From: Clostridiales bacterium
GTDB lineage: Bacteria > Bacillota > Clostridia > Christensenellales > Aristaeellaceae
Assembly: GCA_015056365.1 (NCBI GenBank)
Contig: SVGM01000003.1
Location: 62,001-126,000, forward strand
Length of the DNA stretch: 64,000 bases
Direction: 5' to 3'
Part shown: piece after piece, positions 34,994 through 43,013 of the stretch
Layout of the letters: every line of letters starts with the position of its first letter
Numbering within the stretch: position 1 is the stretch's first letter
Made by a program: the position numbers and the translations under genes
The notes under the pieces: generated by a model
Database searches by the model: none
Told to the model about the DNA's origin: nothing
The model's input: only the letters and a program-made list of their open reading frames with translations

Positions 34994-37540
34994 ATGTCCG
35001 AGAAAATGCTCGCCGAACGAAGACGCACTCGTGTTAACACTGTAACGGAACAGAGACTTGAACAACAAGTTGAACAGAAAGCTGAGGCTCCAAAGGATCA
35101 TTCCTTTTTGCTGCATTGGGGGATTAATGCGGCAGTTGGTGTCTTTTGTTTTCTTTTTTTGATCGTTAATCAATTGACCAATCAATATGATGGCGTATGG
35201 GCGTCATCAGTTTTTCAGGCTGGCAAGTGGGAAGTATCGCTTGGCAGATGGTTTTGGCCTGTTTTGGACTTTCTCCGGGGTGGGTATGCGGGAGACCCCG
35301 GCAATTCTCTTCTCAGCATTGCTTTCCTTTCCTTGGGTAATGTTCTGGTTTTTTCTCTTTTTGATTATCTCCACCATCGAAGAACATACCTTTATGAAGC
35401 CCTGCTTATGGTTAGCACGACGGTATGTGTTTTTCTTTCCTATCGGTTTATGTCTCCCACATTTGCACTCAGCTATGTGCTGGCAGTATCAAGTGTCTAC
35501 TCGTTGCAAAAATGCAAGAATCCGTTGATTGGCAATGTTGTTGCTGTTGCTTCGCTTTGTCTTTCACTCGCGCTTTACCAGGCAAGCATCGGCTGCGCTT
35601 GCGTATTGATTCTCGTCCTATGTATGCTGCATTTGCTGAAGGATACAAAGTCGGACAAGTCTTTTGACAAGATCGTGTTTCGCAGCGTGATAATGCTCGT
35701 TGTTGGTATTTTTTTATACGCTGTGATCTGGCGAGTCATTATGTTGGTTGGTAAAATCGAAGCGCCGGATTACAAGGGTGCGGATTCTTTATCGATCTTG
35801 AGCATACTGCTCAAACTTCCGGAATCTTTTTTCCAGGCATATGGAGAGTTTTTCCATTTCTTTTTTGGAAGCAGTTTGAGACATAACATTTTCCAGGGAA
35901 GCGTCATTTATGTGATTCTTTGGTCTGTTCCTGTTTTGGGTCTTTTGCTGAGCGCAGTGCTGTTGCTGAAGAAGAAACTGCACAAAGGCATTTCGCTGCT
36001 TGTTTGTATTTTTTTGCTTCCGGTGGCCTGCAATTTCTGCCTGCTGCTGGCTCCGGACAATGCGCTTGAGATGCAAATGACCATTGCGCTGACGCTTTTT
36101 ATTCCGGTTACACTCCTGTATGTTGATATTGCATTGTCGACGCTGCTACAGCACAAGGCCGTCCATTCGGCGGGATATGTGGCGGTTGTGCTGACCATTT
36201 GCCTCTTGTATGGTAATGTATATCAGGTTGCCAATGATATGAACGTGATGTATGAAGGACGTATGGCTACGGAAAGCTTACTGAAAAACGTGACGTCAAC
36301 CGTTGTATCCAACGGACTTTATGATGAGAATGGCAAATACCTGTTTATCGGCGTGCCTAGCGAAAGCCCCATGTATCAAAAGTCAAGCTCTTGGCAACGG
36401 GCTAATCAGTATGCACGCTTTGGTCAATGGTGGGAAGACAGCAGCAGTCAGCGTTCCTACAGAGGGGTTTTGCGCCGCATGGGCATTCACCTGCCGATGT
36501 ATGCCTACGATGAAAGCAGCGTTTATGATGCCTATCTACATCGCAACGACGATGTTTTTCGTTCTATGCCGCTTTATCCGGCGGAAGGCTCCGTGCAGAT
36601 GATTGATGGAGTATTGGCGATCAAGATTTCTAATTCTCCCTACAACAAAGGCACGGAAAAACCGATTGAGAATGAACAATTGCCTGTACTCGGCGTTTGG
36701 TACGACCACGGATTCGCCAATTATTTCTCCATTTTCCATGTGACTACCCGCGAAGACATCAATTATTTGCAGATTAGTGATGGCAACACGGTTCTTGGTA
36801 CCTGGTCGGCAAACGAAGCGGAGATCACGCCATACCCACAGCAGCACTGCAAGGAATGGACTGTCAATCTTATCTTTGAGCATACGGGCGTATACGATAA
36901 CCTGCATTTCAATACCTCTCGTGACGGACTTGATTATTATACTCATTGCGAAGGAGCAGAAAATCCGTTGGTCGTTATGGATCCTCCGGTTTTGGGGGCT
37001 CTTTATGAACCCGGATATGCCGGCAAGGCTTCGACGATCTATGTAACCACCCGTGATGATATCCAGTTCCTTACGCTAAATCATTTCGAAGAAGAACTAG
37101 GCAACTGGCAGGCCAGTAACGCCATCATGAATGATGGCGAAACGGAAAACAGCAAAGTATGGGTGATTGAGTATACATTCCACGAGACAGGTGTCTACGA
37201 TCTGTGGTTTAGAGCCTCCGCCGATGGAAACGCCTACTATTCTTACAGCCCGGGCATTGAGAACGCAATGGAGATCAAACTGTTTCCTGTTACCTCCGTG
37301 ATGTACGAATCAGGCAACCCATCAACGATTCATGTGCAGACGGACGCGAATGTAGAAAGCTTGTCACTGTACCAGGACGACGAAGCGCTGGGGCAGTGGA
37401 ATGAACAAAACGCCCAGGTGATTTTGTCGGATGATCAGCTGACAAAAGAATGGGTTATCGTTTATCCTCATGATGGGATGAATACGGAGGCGTTTTGGTA
37501 TAGTGTTTCTGTAGATGGCCGTGTCTATGATCAGCGATAA
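34994..37540 (+). CDS. GtrII-like membrane glycosyltransferase with triple C-terminal repeats
   Basis: 848 residues. After a charged N-terminal tail, about ten to eleven transmembrane segments (about 40-420) with NQYDGVWASSVFQAGKWEVSLGRW (first loop, D and GRW pattern) resemble the glucosyltransferase GtrII family, which decorates surface polysaccharides from a lipid-linked sugar. A 130-residue soluble part follows, then three related beta-rich repeats of about 95 residues at roughly 36678-36975, 36985-37280 and 37285-37537, each with a 'Y/WY(D/E)xG...STIxVTT' opening and a 'GVYDxWF...DGxxYY' end. Base composition is more AT-rich than the flanks, suggesting an accessory locus. Upstream TTGACA (34922-34927) has only a poor -10. 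Confidence 0.72.
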   Translation: MSEKMLAERRRTRVNTVTEQRLEQQVEQKAEAPKDHSFLLHWGINAAVGVFCFLFLIVNQLTNQYDGVWASSVFQAGKWEVSLGRWFWPVLDFLRGGYAGDPGNSLLSIAFLSLGNVLVFSLFDYLHHRRTYLYEALLMVSTTVCVFLSYRFMSPTFALSYVLAVSSVYSLQKCKNPLIGNVVAVASLCLSLALYQASIGCACVLILVLCMLHLLKDTKSDKSFDKIVFRSVIMLVVGIFLYAVIWRVIMLVGKIEAPDYKGADSLSILSILLKLPESFFQAYGEFFHFFFGSSLRHNIFQGSVIYVILWSVPVLGLLLSAVLLLKKKLHKGISLLVCIFLLPVACNFCLLLAPDNALEMQMTIALTLFIPVTLLYVDIALSTLLQHKAVHSAGYVAVVLTICLLYGNVYQVANDMNVMYEGRMATESLLKNVTSTVVSNGLYDENGKYLFIGVPSESPMYQKSSSWQRANQYARFGQWWEDSSSQRSYRGVLRRMGIHLPMYAYDESSVYDAYLHRNDDVFRSMPLYPAEGSVQMIDGVLAIKISNSPYNKGTEKPIENEQLPVLGVWYDHGFANYFSIFHVTTREDINYLQISDGNTVLGTWSANEAEITPYPQQHCKEWTVNLIFEHTGVYDNLHFNTSRDGLDYYTHCEGAENPLVVMDPPVLGALYEPGYAGKASTIYVTTRDDIQFLTLNHFEEELGNWQASNAIMNDGETENSKVWVIEYTFHETGVYDLWFRASADGNAYYSYSPGIENAMEIKLFPVTSVMYESGNPSTIHVQTDANVESLSLYQDDEALGQWNEQNAQVILSDDQLTKEWVIVYPHDGMNTEAFWYSVSVDGRVYDQR

Positions 37541-37566
37541 ATTATGACTTGAAAAGTGATGATGAA

Positions 37567-37600
37567 ACAAGGTGAATGGGAATTACTCCATTCACCTTGT
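37567..37600 (+). terminator. Stem-loop after the glycosyltransferase gene
   Basis: Perfect 13-bp stem ACAAGGTGAATGG / CCATTCACCTTGT (37567-37579; 37588-37600) with no T run, so termination efficiency is uncertain. Confidence 0.55.
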
Positions 37601-37613
37601 CGCTATAGAAAAA

Positions 37614-37641
37614 ACATCAACCCGTTAAGACTGGTTGATGT
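37614..37641 (-). terminator. Intrinsic terminator of the P-loop kinase gene
   Basis: Minus strand stem ACATCAACC / GGTTGATGT (37614-37622 and 37633-37641) followed by TTTTTTC. Confidence 0.8.
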
Positions 37642-37652
37642 AAGGAAAAATA

Positions 37653-38210
37653 TTATTTTATAGCGCATGCAGTTGCATATCTCATAATGATGGTATCCAT
37701 ATTCGTTGTCAGTTCCTCGCGCCCGTCCAGTCTCAGCACAGGACAATGTAACGATTCTGCCCATGCATTATGGACAGTAAGGCTTGTGGAACCGCCGGTT
37801 TCATAAGCGGCTACATCAGCCAGAAACCTCAGATGTTCATCATACATATCGCCGCCTTCCAGGATTCGATTTCCGAATCTTTGGTATTCTCGTTGCTGAA
37901 CTCTTGCAACACGGACTTCCACAGGGGCTGTTAAGTGTACCGCAAGGACAAAGAATGGATCAAAATACTCGTGAAAGCTGTCCATGGAACCAGCCATTAC
38001 AAAATGGTTGGTTTCGGAAATCGCCCCCATCAGATTGCTGATTTTTTCCGAACGGGAGTACATACGGGTAAAAGGAATCTCCGTATCTTTTCGCCAAATG
38101 TAGTCGTCAATATCTACAAACGTAAAGTGCAGTTGTTGAGCAACCAGCGATCCAAGTGTTGTTTTGCCTGAACCTGCTGGTCCGAAAATCATGATTCCTT
38201 TTTTCAACAT
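37653..38210 (-). CDS. P-loop nucleotide kinase-like protein (AAA_17/18 type)
   Basis: 185 residues with Walker A GPAGSGKTTLGS (about residues 10-21), a DIDD motif (33-36) and the lid-like segment R-V-A-R-V-Q-Q-R-E around 100-108, as in adenylate kinase-like or shikimate kinase-like proteins; the substrate is unknown. AT-rich codon use compared with neighbours. Its leader, 148 bases with two hairpins, starts from a TATAAT at 38365-38370 just inside the downstream flank of the S66 gene. GAGGAGGG is seven bases before the ATG. Confidence 0.7.
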   Translation of the reverse strand: MLKKGIMIFGPAGSGKTTLGSLVAQQLHFTFVDIDDYIWRKDTEIPFTRMYSRSEKISNLMGAISETNHFVMAGSMDSFHEYFDPFFVLAVHLTAPVEVRVARVQQREYQRFGNRILEGGDMYDEHLRFLADVAAYETGGSTSLTVHNAWAESLHCPVLRLDGREELTTNMDTIIMRYATACAIK

Positions 38211-38237
38211 CCGCCCTCCTCTTCACAAACAATAAAA

Positions 38238-38281
38238 CCGGACACTAATCGTGATACTGGTGTATCAAAATCGATATCCGG
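38238..38281 (-). repeat. Hairpin leader element A (upstream of the kinase gene)
   Basis: Imperfect palindrome GGACACTAATCGTGAT...ATCC (38240-38279) flanked by CCGG pairs. Read on the minus strand, many plus-strand C:A positions become G:U pairs, leaving only two mismatches in 15, then GGTTTTATTGTTT, then the ribosome site. It is 29/40 identical to element B at 39345-39384, and both are flanked by AATAAA three bases before GGACAC. Confidence 0.7.
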
Positions 38282-38290
38282 TTGTGAAAT

Positions 38291-38317
38291 AGTGACTGGT
38301 TATGATACCAAATGTCA
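38291..38317 (-). repeat. Second hairpin in the kinase leader
   Basis: GTGACTGGTTATGATACCAAATGTCAC: outer GTGAC/GTCAC and inner TGGT/ACCA. On the minus strand it lies between the putative TATAAT start and element A, so it could be an anti-attenuator arm; role not shown. Confidence 0.45.
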
Positions 38318-38364
38318 CTTCTCTAACTTTTTGAAAAAAGTGCAGGAATGGTTAAATGGCGCAC

Positions 38365-38370
38365 ATTATA
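38365..38370 (-). promoter_or_regulatory. Candidate -10 box for the kinase leader
   Basis: Minus strand TATAAT; the best -35 candidate, TTGCTC, is 19 bases upstream, two more than optimal. Placed 15 bases after the S66 gene stop. Confidence 0.45.
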
Positions 38371-38384
38371 CAGTCCTCTTGTGT

Positions 38385-39317
38385 TCAGTGAGCAAGAATA
38401 ACTATTTCAATTTTATCTTGACTTGCTCGAACACGTACGCTTCCTCCAATAGGAAAAGTAATCATTGGAAAAACATGGCCAAAATCTGCGCCAAATACCA
38501 CGGGAATATGAGATGGAACCTTATCCCGGATAATGTCTGTAATTGTCTCTACGGTTAAACCACAGCTATCATCAAAACGTCCAAAGATAATACCTTTGAT
38601 CGCATCTGCGCCCTCTACCTGCAAGAGCGATTCCAAATTACGGTCAAACTCGTAACAGAAGTATGCACCCATAATGTTGTCATCTTCCAAAAATAATACC
38701 TTATCTCTGATGTCGGGCATATATGGCGTGCCTTGCAGTAGGTTGAGAGTACAGAGATTTCCGCCGATAATTGTTCCCTCGCAAACTCCCTCTTGAATGA
38801 TAGAATACTTCGCAGCAGCTTCAGATGGCACAACAGTAACAGGTTCATCCTTAATAACGCAATCCACAAATGCTTTTTTTGTGTACTCAGTTTCTTTGTC
38901 AAATCCAAAAGTACTGAAATGCGGCCCGTGATATGTCACAAGACCTGTCTTAGCATAAATAGCGTTGTGCAATGCAGTAATATCAGAAAAACCACAAAGG
39001 ATCTTGGGATGTTTGGCAATCAGATCATAGTCAAGATGGCGCAAGAGTTGATTAGCATTGAATCCACCGAGACATGTAATGATCATCTTTACATTCGGAT
39101 CCATAAAGGCTTCGTGGATATCTTCTACTCGCGAAGCGATGCTGGAGGAATGAAATTTATCAACTTCCCGACAGTTCTTCGAAAAAGTAAGATGAAAGCC
39201 CTCTTTTGTCCAGAAATCAACCGCATGATGATGCGCAACATGCCATACTTCCGTTAGATTTCTTGATGGTGCGATGACTCTGATTTCATCGCCAGGCTTC
39301 AATTTGTTTGCAAACAT
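38385..39317 (-). CDS. S66-family LD-carboxypeptidase (MccF-like)
   Basis: 310 residues of the LdcA/MccF fold: KLKPGDEIRVIAPSRNL at the N-terminus, the nucleophile serine in GFSDITALHNAIY (about 110-122), and a C-terminal D-F-G-H-V-F-P with the catalytic histidine, preceded by the glutamate region GIIFGRFDD. LdcA removes terminal D-Ala from tetrapeptide; MccF cleaves microcin C-type adenylates as an immunity protein. The sequence cannot choose between these. AAGGAGG lies just before ATG 39317; a longer frame begins at 39353. AT-rich codons resemble the kinase next door. Leader carries hairpin element B. Confidence 0.85.
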   Translation of the reverse strand: MFANKLKPGDEIRVIAPSRNLTEVWHVAHHHAVDFWTKEGFHLTFSKNCREVDKFHSSSIASRVEDIHEAFMDPNVKMIITCLGGFNANQLLRHLDYDLIAKHPKILCGFSDITALHNAIYAKTGLVTYHGPHFSTFGFDKETEYTKKAFVDCVIKDEPVTVVPSEAAAKYSIIQEGVCEGTIIGGNLCTLNLLQGTPYMPDIRDKVLFLEDDNIMGAYFCYEFDRNLESLLQVEGADAIKGIIFGRFDDSCGLTVETITDIIRDKVPSHIPVVFGADFGHVFPMITFPIGGSVRVRASQDKIEIVILAH

Positions 39318-39344
39318 GCGATTACCTCCTTGAAAAATAAAGCT

Positions 39345-39384
39345 GGACACCAATCATGACACGACTGTATCATGATTGGTGTCC
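39345..39384 (-). repeat. Hairpin leader element B (downstream of ssrA, upstream of the S66 gene)
   Basis: Perfect 15-bp arms GGACACCAATCATGA (39345-39359) and TCATGATTGGTGTCC (39370-39384) with a ten-base loop, followed on the minus strand by AGCTTTATTTTTC. It may end ssrA transcription or act as an attenuator for the S66 gene, whose ATG is 28 bases further on. Confidence 0.8.
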
Positions 39385-39389
39385 TTTTG

Positions 39390-39736
39390 TGGTGGAGGTG
39401 GGGGGAATCGAACCCCCGTCCGAAAGCTCGCTGATATGGTTTTCTCCGAGCGCATCCATGATTTTAGGATTCCCCTCGCCGCACGCCTCATGGCAGGCTT
39501 GCAACTACGGTAGCTTCATCGTTACGGGTAACGTCTCAAAGCTTTGACGCACTCGTTCCCCACATAGCTGACGCCGGGAACCGCACCTGTGGGCAATGCG
39601 GGCCGACGCACGGCCTTAGGCCGCGAAAGACAATTCGGTATTGTCAGTTATTGTTTTTCCCCGTTGATACGCGGTACAGGGTCCGCGGCTCGCTTACCAT
39701 ACCCTCGACAACCCCCGTCGAAACCTGAACACCCCC
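39390..39736 (-). ncRNA. ssrA: tmRNA (ssrA)
   Basis: Minus-strand transfer-messenger RNA. The 3' end is CGGACGGGGGTTCGATTCCC... with the T-arm TTCGATTC and terminal ACCA encoded, and the 5' end GGGGGTG pairs with CACCTCC to form the acceptor stem. The tag frame ends with GCG GCC TAA (stop at 39618-39616), giving codons for TDNTELSFAA immediately before; the first tag codon (here ACU at 39648-39646) is inferred. tmRNA-SmpB tags stalled nascent chains. smpB lies immediately upstream on the same strand. Confidence 0.93.
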
Positions 39737-39752
39737 ATGTTGATTTGAGACG

Positions 39753-40223
39753 TTAGTCGTCTCTTCTGCGGCTGAGAGCACGCTCAACCTCGCGCTGCGC
39801 GTCCTTGGCGGCGGCAGCGTCGCGCTTATCGTGAAGATGCTTGCCTTTGCAAAGGCCCAATTCCAGCTTCATTCGGCCGTCCTTCAAGTATACCTTGAGT
39901 GGGATCAGCGTATACCCCTGACGGCTGACAGACGAAGCAAGCTTGCGGATCTCCGCTTTGTGCATGAGCAACTTTTTGGGGCGGAGAGGGTCTCCGTTGT
40001 GGATGTTGCCAAACTCATAGGGGCTGATGTGCATACCTTCGGCAAAAATCTCGTTGTTTCGGATCATGCAGAAGCTTTCCTTGAGATTGACGCGCCCCAG
40101 ACGCATGCTTTTGACTTCGGTACCCATCAGACTAAGACCGCATTCGTAGGTTTCCTCCACGAAATAATCGTGGTATGCTTTTTTGTTCTGGGCAACGATC
40201 TTGATGCCCTTCTGGCGCGGCAT
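39753..40223 (-). CDS. smpB: tmRNA-binding protein SmpB
   Basis: 156-residue OB-fold protein carrying tmRNA to stalled ribosomes: [41 protein letters not shown] (about 34-51), and a basic C-terminal tail ([30 protein letters not shown]) that enters the empty mRNA channel. Upstream GGGAGG and a sigma-A promoter at 40269-40297; it is followed by ssrA 17 bases on. Confidence 0.96.
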   Translation of the reverse strand: MPRQKGIKIVAQNKKAYHDYFVEETYECGLSLMGTEVKSMRLGRVNLKESFCMIRNNEIFAEGMHISPYEFGNIHNGDPLRPKKLLMHKAEIRKLASSVSRQGYTLIPLKVYLKDGRMKLELGLCKGKHLHDKRDAAAAKDAQREVERALSRRRDD

Positions 40224-40268
40224 ACGGAAACCTCCCTTCGCAGCATAGTCTGATCAGAAACGCAAATC

Positions 40269-40297
40269 ATTATAGCATATCCATCAATCCCTATCAA
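40269..40297 (-). promoter_or_regulatory. Sigma-A promoter for smpB-ssrA
   Basis: Minus strand TTGATA, 17-bp spacer, TGC-TATAAT (extended -10). Confidence 0.85.
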
Positions 40298-40301
40298 GCA
40301 C

Positions 40302-40330
40302 TTGCCAAGCGATTTTCCTTGATATATAAT
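40302..40330 (+). promoter_or_regulatory. Sigma-A promoter for proA
   Basis: TTGCCA (40302-40307), 17-bp spacer, TATAAT (40325-40330). It is back to back with the smpB promoter; the two -35 boxes are four bases apart. Confidence 0.8.
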
Positions 40331-40354
40331 CAATTTCATTCAAGGAGGCGATAG

Positions 40355-41659
40355 ATGATGGAAAACAGCGTGCAGATGATGGCACAGGCGGCGCGTAAAG
40401 CTGCCAGGCAGTTGGCTGCTGTTTCTTTGGATACCCGAAATGCAGCACTGCTGGCCATTGCCGACGGTATTGCGCAGAACAAGGCTGAACTGATTGAGGT
40501 TAATGCGCTTGATGTAGCCCAGGCAACGGAAGAAAACCTGAGCGCGCCCTTGCTGAGCCGCCTGAAGCTCAGTGACCAGAAGTGTGAACGGATGATCGAG
40601 GGCCTTCGTGCGCTGGCGCTGCTGCCTGATCCGCTGGGACATGTGCAGTACGCCAAGGAGCTTTCTCCCGGGCTGAATCTGTATCGCGTAGCATGTCCCA
40701 TCGGCGTTGTCGGTGTGATTTTCGAAAGCCGGCCGGATGCTCTGGTGCAGATCTCGTCTCTTTGCCTCAAAAGCGGTAATGCTGTGCTGCTCAAGGGCGG
40801 ACGCGAGGCGCTGCGAACCAATGCCGTACTCACGCGGATCATTTGCGAGGCAACGGAGAAGGCAGGCATTCCTGCCGGCTGGTGCGCCCTGTTGCAATCT
40901 CGTGAGGATGTTTCCGAAATGCTTAAGCTCCACGAGCTGATCGACCTGATCATTCCCCGCGGCAGCAATGCATTCGTCCACTATATTATGCAAAATAGCG
41001 AGATTCCTGTCCTGGGGCATGCAGAGGGGCTGTGCCATGTTTATGTGGACGCTGACTGTGACCTGAACGAGGCTGTGAAAGTGGCGGTCGATAGCAAGAC
41101 GCAGAATCTGTCCGTTTGCAACGCTGCGGAAACTCTGCTGGTGCATCGTGCTGTCGCCGAGCAGTTTCTGCCTGTTGCCGCCAAGGCGCTTATTGAGAAA
41201 GGAACGGAACTGCGCGGCGATGAAGCCGTCGGAAAGATCATTGCTTGTCTGCCGGCGGACGAGACCGATTGGGAAACGGAATATCTTGATTCGATCCTTT
41301 CCATCAGAATCGTTGATGGCCTGGATGAAGCTATTGAGCATATCAATCACTATGGTTCGCATCATACCGATGCGATCTTGACCACAAATGCAGCAAATGC
41401 AGAGCGCTTCATGACCATGGTGGACAGCGCCGATGTGTTTTGGAATTGTTCCACTCGCTTTTCTGACGGCTTCCTGTTCGGCTTCGGCGCAGAGGTGGGC
41501 ATTGCCACCGGCAAGATCCATGCGCGTGGTCCGATGGGCATGGAGGGACTGTGTACCTACAAATATAGACTGTACGGACATGGGCAGACGCTTACCGAGC
41601 TGAACAGAGGTGAGATCTCCCTGACACATCGTGATCTCCCCAAAGAACTGCCCTGCTGA
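40355..41659 (+). CDS. proA: Gamma-glutamyl phosphate reductase
   Basis: 434-residue enzyme reducing gamma-glutamyl phosphate to glutamate semialdehyde in proline biosynthesis. Landmarks: YRVACPIGVVGVIFESRPDALVQI (about 113-136, cofactor region), GGREALRTN, and NFSxC-like stretch NLSVCNAAETLLVHR with the catalytic cysteine (about 253-267). Its partner proB is not in the window; proC begins at 63495. Strong AAGGAGG upstream. The gene converges on bioY with a two-base gap. Confidence 0.95.
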   Translation: MMENSVQMMAQAARKAARQLAAVSLDTRNAALLAIADGIAQNKAELIEVNALDVAQATEENLSAPLLSRLKLSDQKCERMIEGLRALALLPDPLGHVQYAKELSPGLNLYRVACPIGVVGVIFESRPDALVQISSLCLKSGNAVLLKGGREALRTNAVLTRIICEATEKAGIPAGWCALLQSREDVSEMLKLHELIDLIIPRGSNAFVHYIMQNSEIPVLGHAEGLCHVYVDADCDLNEAVKVAVDSKTQNLSVCNAAETLLVHRAVAEQFLPVAAKALIEKGTELRGDEAVGKIIACLPADETDWETEYLDSILSIRIVDGLDEAIEHINHYGSHHTDAILTTNAANAERFMTMVDSADVFWNCSTRFSDGFLFGFGAEVGIATGKIHARGPMGMEGLCTYKYRLYGHGQTLTELNRGEISLTHRDLPKELPC

Positions 41660-41661
41660 GA

Positions 41662-42213
41662 TCAATGAAGCCGCAAGGCTGTTCGCAGCCTCTTTCCTAG
41701 CCACGCCGCACCTATGGCCTTGAGCAGATCAACGGGCAAAAAGATCAGACAGTGTGTGGTGAGCAGGTACATGGCCGATACCGGCGCGGTGATGAAAACT
41801 GTGTGAAGCATACCAATATAGATAATTGCAATTACATAAAGAACCACTACACCCGAAAGGGAAGCAAGATAATCGCTTCCCTTTTTCTGTTCCCATTTTC
41901 GCCGCAAAAGGGATGCTGCCGCTGATGCGGGCGGAAAGCCGAGCAGATAGCCAAAGGAAGGCGTTGTCAAAACAGCTGGTCCAGAAACAGCAGAAAAAAC
42001 AGGCAAACCGATCAATCCCGCAAGCAGATATACGCCGAGGGTAGTGAGACAATACTTGGGAGGCAGTGTGTTGGCGCAAAGCATAACAAAAAACACTTGC
42101 AGCGTGACCATAACGTCCGTTCCCGGTATGGTGAAGCGAAACCAGAGCGTAGAGATGATGATCAGCGCGCAAAGCAGCGCGGAGTAACAAAGCATAACTG
42201 TTTTTTTGCCCAT
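41662..42213 (-). CDS. bioY: BioY biotin transporter (ECF S component)
   Basis: 183-residue membrane protein with five to six helices. The N-terminal FRFTIPGTDVMVTLQVFFVMLCANTLPPKYC has the P-x-T-x-Q-x-F-x-V-x-L-x-x-A/G motif of BioY, and SGPAVLTTPSFGYLLGF is the conserved substrate-side loop. The ECF ATPases and T subunit are not nearby, consistent with a shared or solitary BioY. AGGAGG precedes the ATG; a promoter lies at 42255-42282. It likely imports biotin and is regulated by BirA. Confidence 0.9.
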   Translation of the reverse strand: MGKKTVMLCYSALLCALIIISTLWFRFTIPGTDVMVTLQVFFVMLCANTLPPKYCLTTLGVYLLAGLIGLPVFSAVSGPAVLTTPSFGYLLGFPPASAAASLLRRKWEQKKGSDYLASLSGVVVLYVIAIIYIGMLHTVFITAPVSAMYLLTTHCLIFLPVDLLKAIGAAWLGKRLRTALRLH

Positions 42214-42254
42214 GATCTGACCTCACCTCCTGTTTGGTTGATGCAATAATTTAA

Positions 42255-42282
42255 ATGATAACATCATTCTTTTCACTGTCAA
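42255..42282 (-). promoter_or_regulatory. Promoter and candidate operator for bioY
   Basis: Minus strand TTGACA, 16-bp spacer, TATCAT. The imperfect inverted repeat AATGAT-GTT-ATCATT overlaps the -10 box, a plausible site for a repressor such as BirA; the factor is not established. Confidence 0.6.
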
Positions 42283-42336
42283 TCATTCTTTTTTTCGCTC
42301 TGGCGACATAGGGTAAACAGGGAAGGAGTGAAGGAG

Positions 42337-42633
42337 ATGACCATGGAAGCAGGAGCATCTGCGCGCGTGAAAGCCGCGCACACCATTCAGATTGACCGGA
42401 GAAAGAAGACACTCATTACAGGCGTGATTGACGTGTGCAGTTTTCACGAGACAGAGATTGTGCTCAAACTGGATGGGGGATTGCTGTTTTTAACAGGTCA
42501 AAACCTTCACATCGGAAAACTACTTCCCGATGAGGGAAGACTTGATGTTGACGGCCAGATTGACAGTGTGATCTATGAAACACCACGAAAGATGACAAAT
42601 TCGATTTTTCCGTGGAAGCGAAACCGGCAATGA
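42337..42633 (+). CDS. yabP: Sporulation protein YabP
   Basis: 98-residue small beta-strand protein of the YabP/YqfC family: HTIQIDRRKKTLITGVIDVCSFHETEIVLKLDGGLLFLTGQNLHIGKLL is cut to its core, DRRKKTLITGVIDVCSFHE and GLLFLTGQNLHI. YabP is made in the mother cell and is needed for cortex formation in Bacillus. The start is one of two closely spaced ATGs (42337 or 42343). Stop overlaps yabQ by four bases, and divIC follows: the same yabP-yabQ-divIC order as in Bacillus. Confidence 0.9.
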   Translation: MTMEAGASARVKAAHTIQIDRRKKTLITGVIDVCSFHETEIVLKLDGGLLFLTGQNLHIGKLLPDEGRLDVDGQIDSVIYETPRKMTNSIFPWKRNRQ

Positions 42634-42983
42634 AACGTTTTTTCGAGACCTCTGGCCAGGCAAGCATCTTCTTGGCGATGGTTCCGCTGGGGTTACTGCT
42701 TGCCCTCTGTATCGATGTGTCATCTGTATGGAAAAAGTCAAAAGCGTTCTGGGATATCGTGGCCGTTTTGTTATGCGGCTTGGCGCTGGCTATGATGGTT
42801 GTCCTGTTTCAGGATGAACAGCTCAGGATTTATCATCTGCTTGCGTTGCTCGTCGGTGTTATCCTGTACACATGTGGTTTCCACAGAGTATGGCAATGGG
42901 GCAAAAGAGGCATCAAACGCTTGTCAGATACGAAAAAAAACAACCTGGAGCGGCAGGAAAAAAAGAAAACGCGTAGAAATTAA
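42630..42983 (+). CDS. yabQ: Spore cortex protein YabQ
   Basis: 117-residue membrane protein with three hydrophobic helices and a lysine/arginine-rich tail; QASIFLAMVPLGLLLALCIDV and the R-x-Y-H-L-L-A-L pattern of YabQ are visible. Required for cortex formation at the outer forespore membrane. The ATG at 42630 overlaps the yabP stop as ATGA; a GTG 18 bases earlier is a weaker option. Confidence 0.88.
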   Translation: MKRFFETSGQASIFLAMVPLGLLLALCIDVSSVWKKSKAFWDIVAVLLCGLALAMMVVLFQDEQLRIYHLLALLVGVILYTCGFHRVWQWGKRGIKRLSDTKKNNLERQEKKKTRRN

Positions 42984-43013
42984 GTTACAGAATACAAGGG
43001 GGAGGGGTTCGCT

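Noticed and set aside
39361..39547. Short open frame over the start of the tmRNA region
   Set aside because: Lies over the tmRNA gene on the opposite strand (3' end and T-arm); no coding signal.
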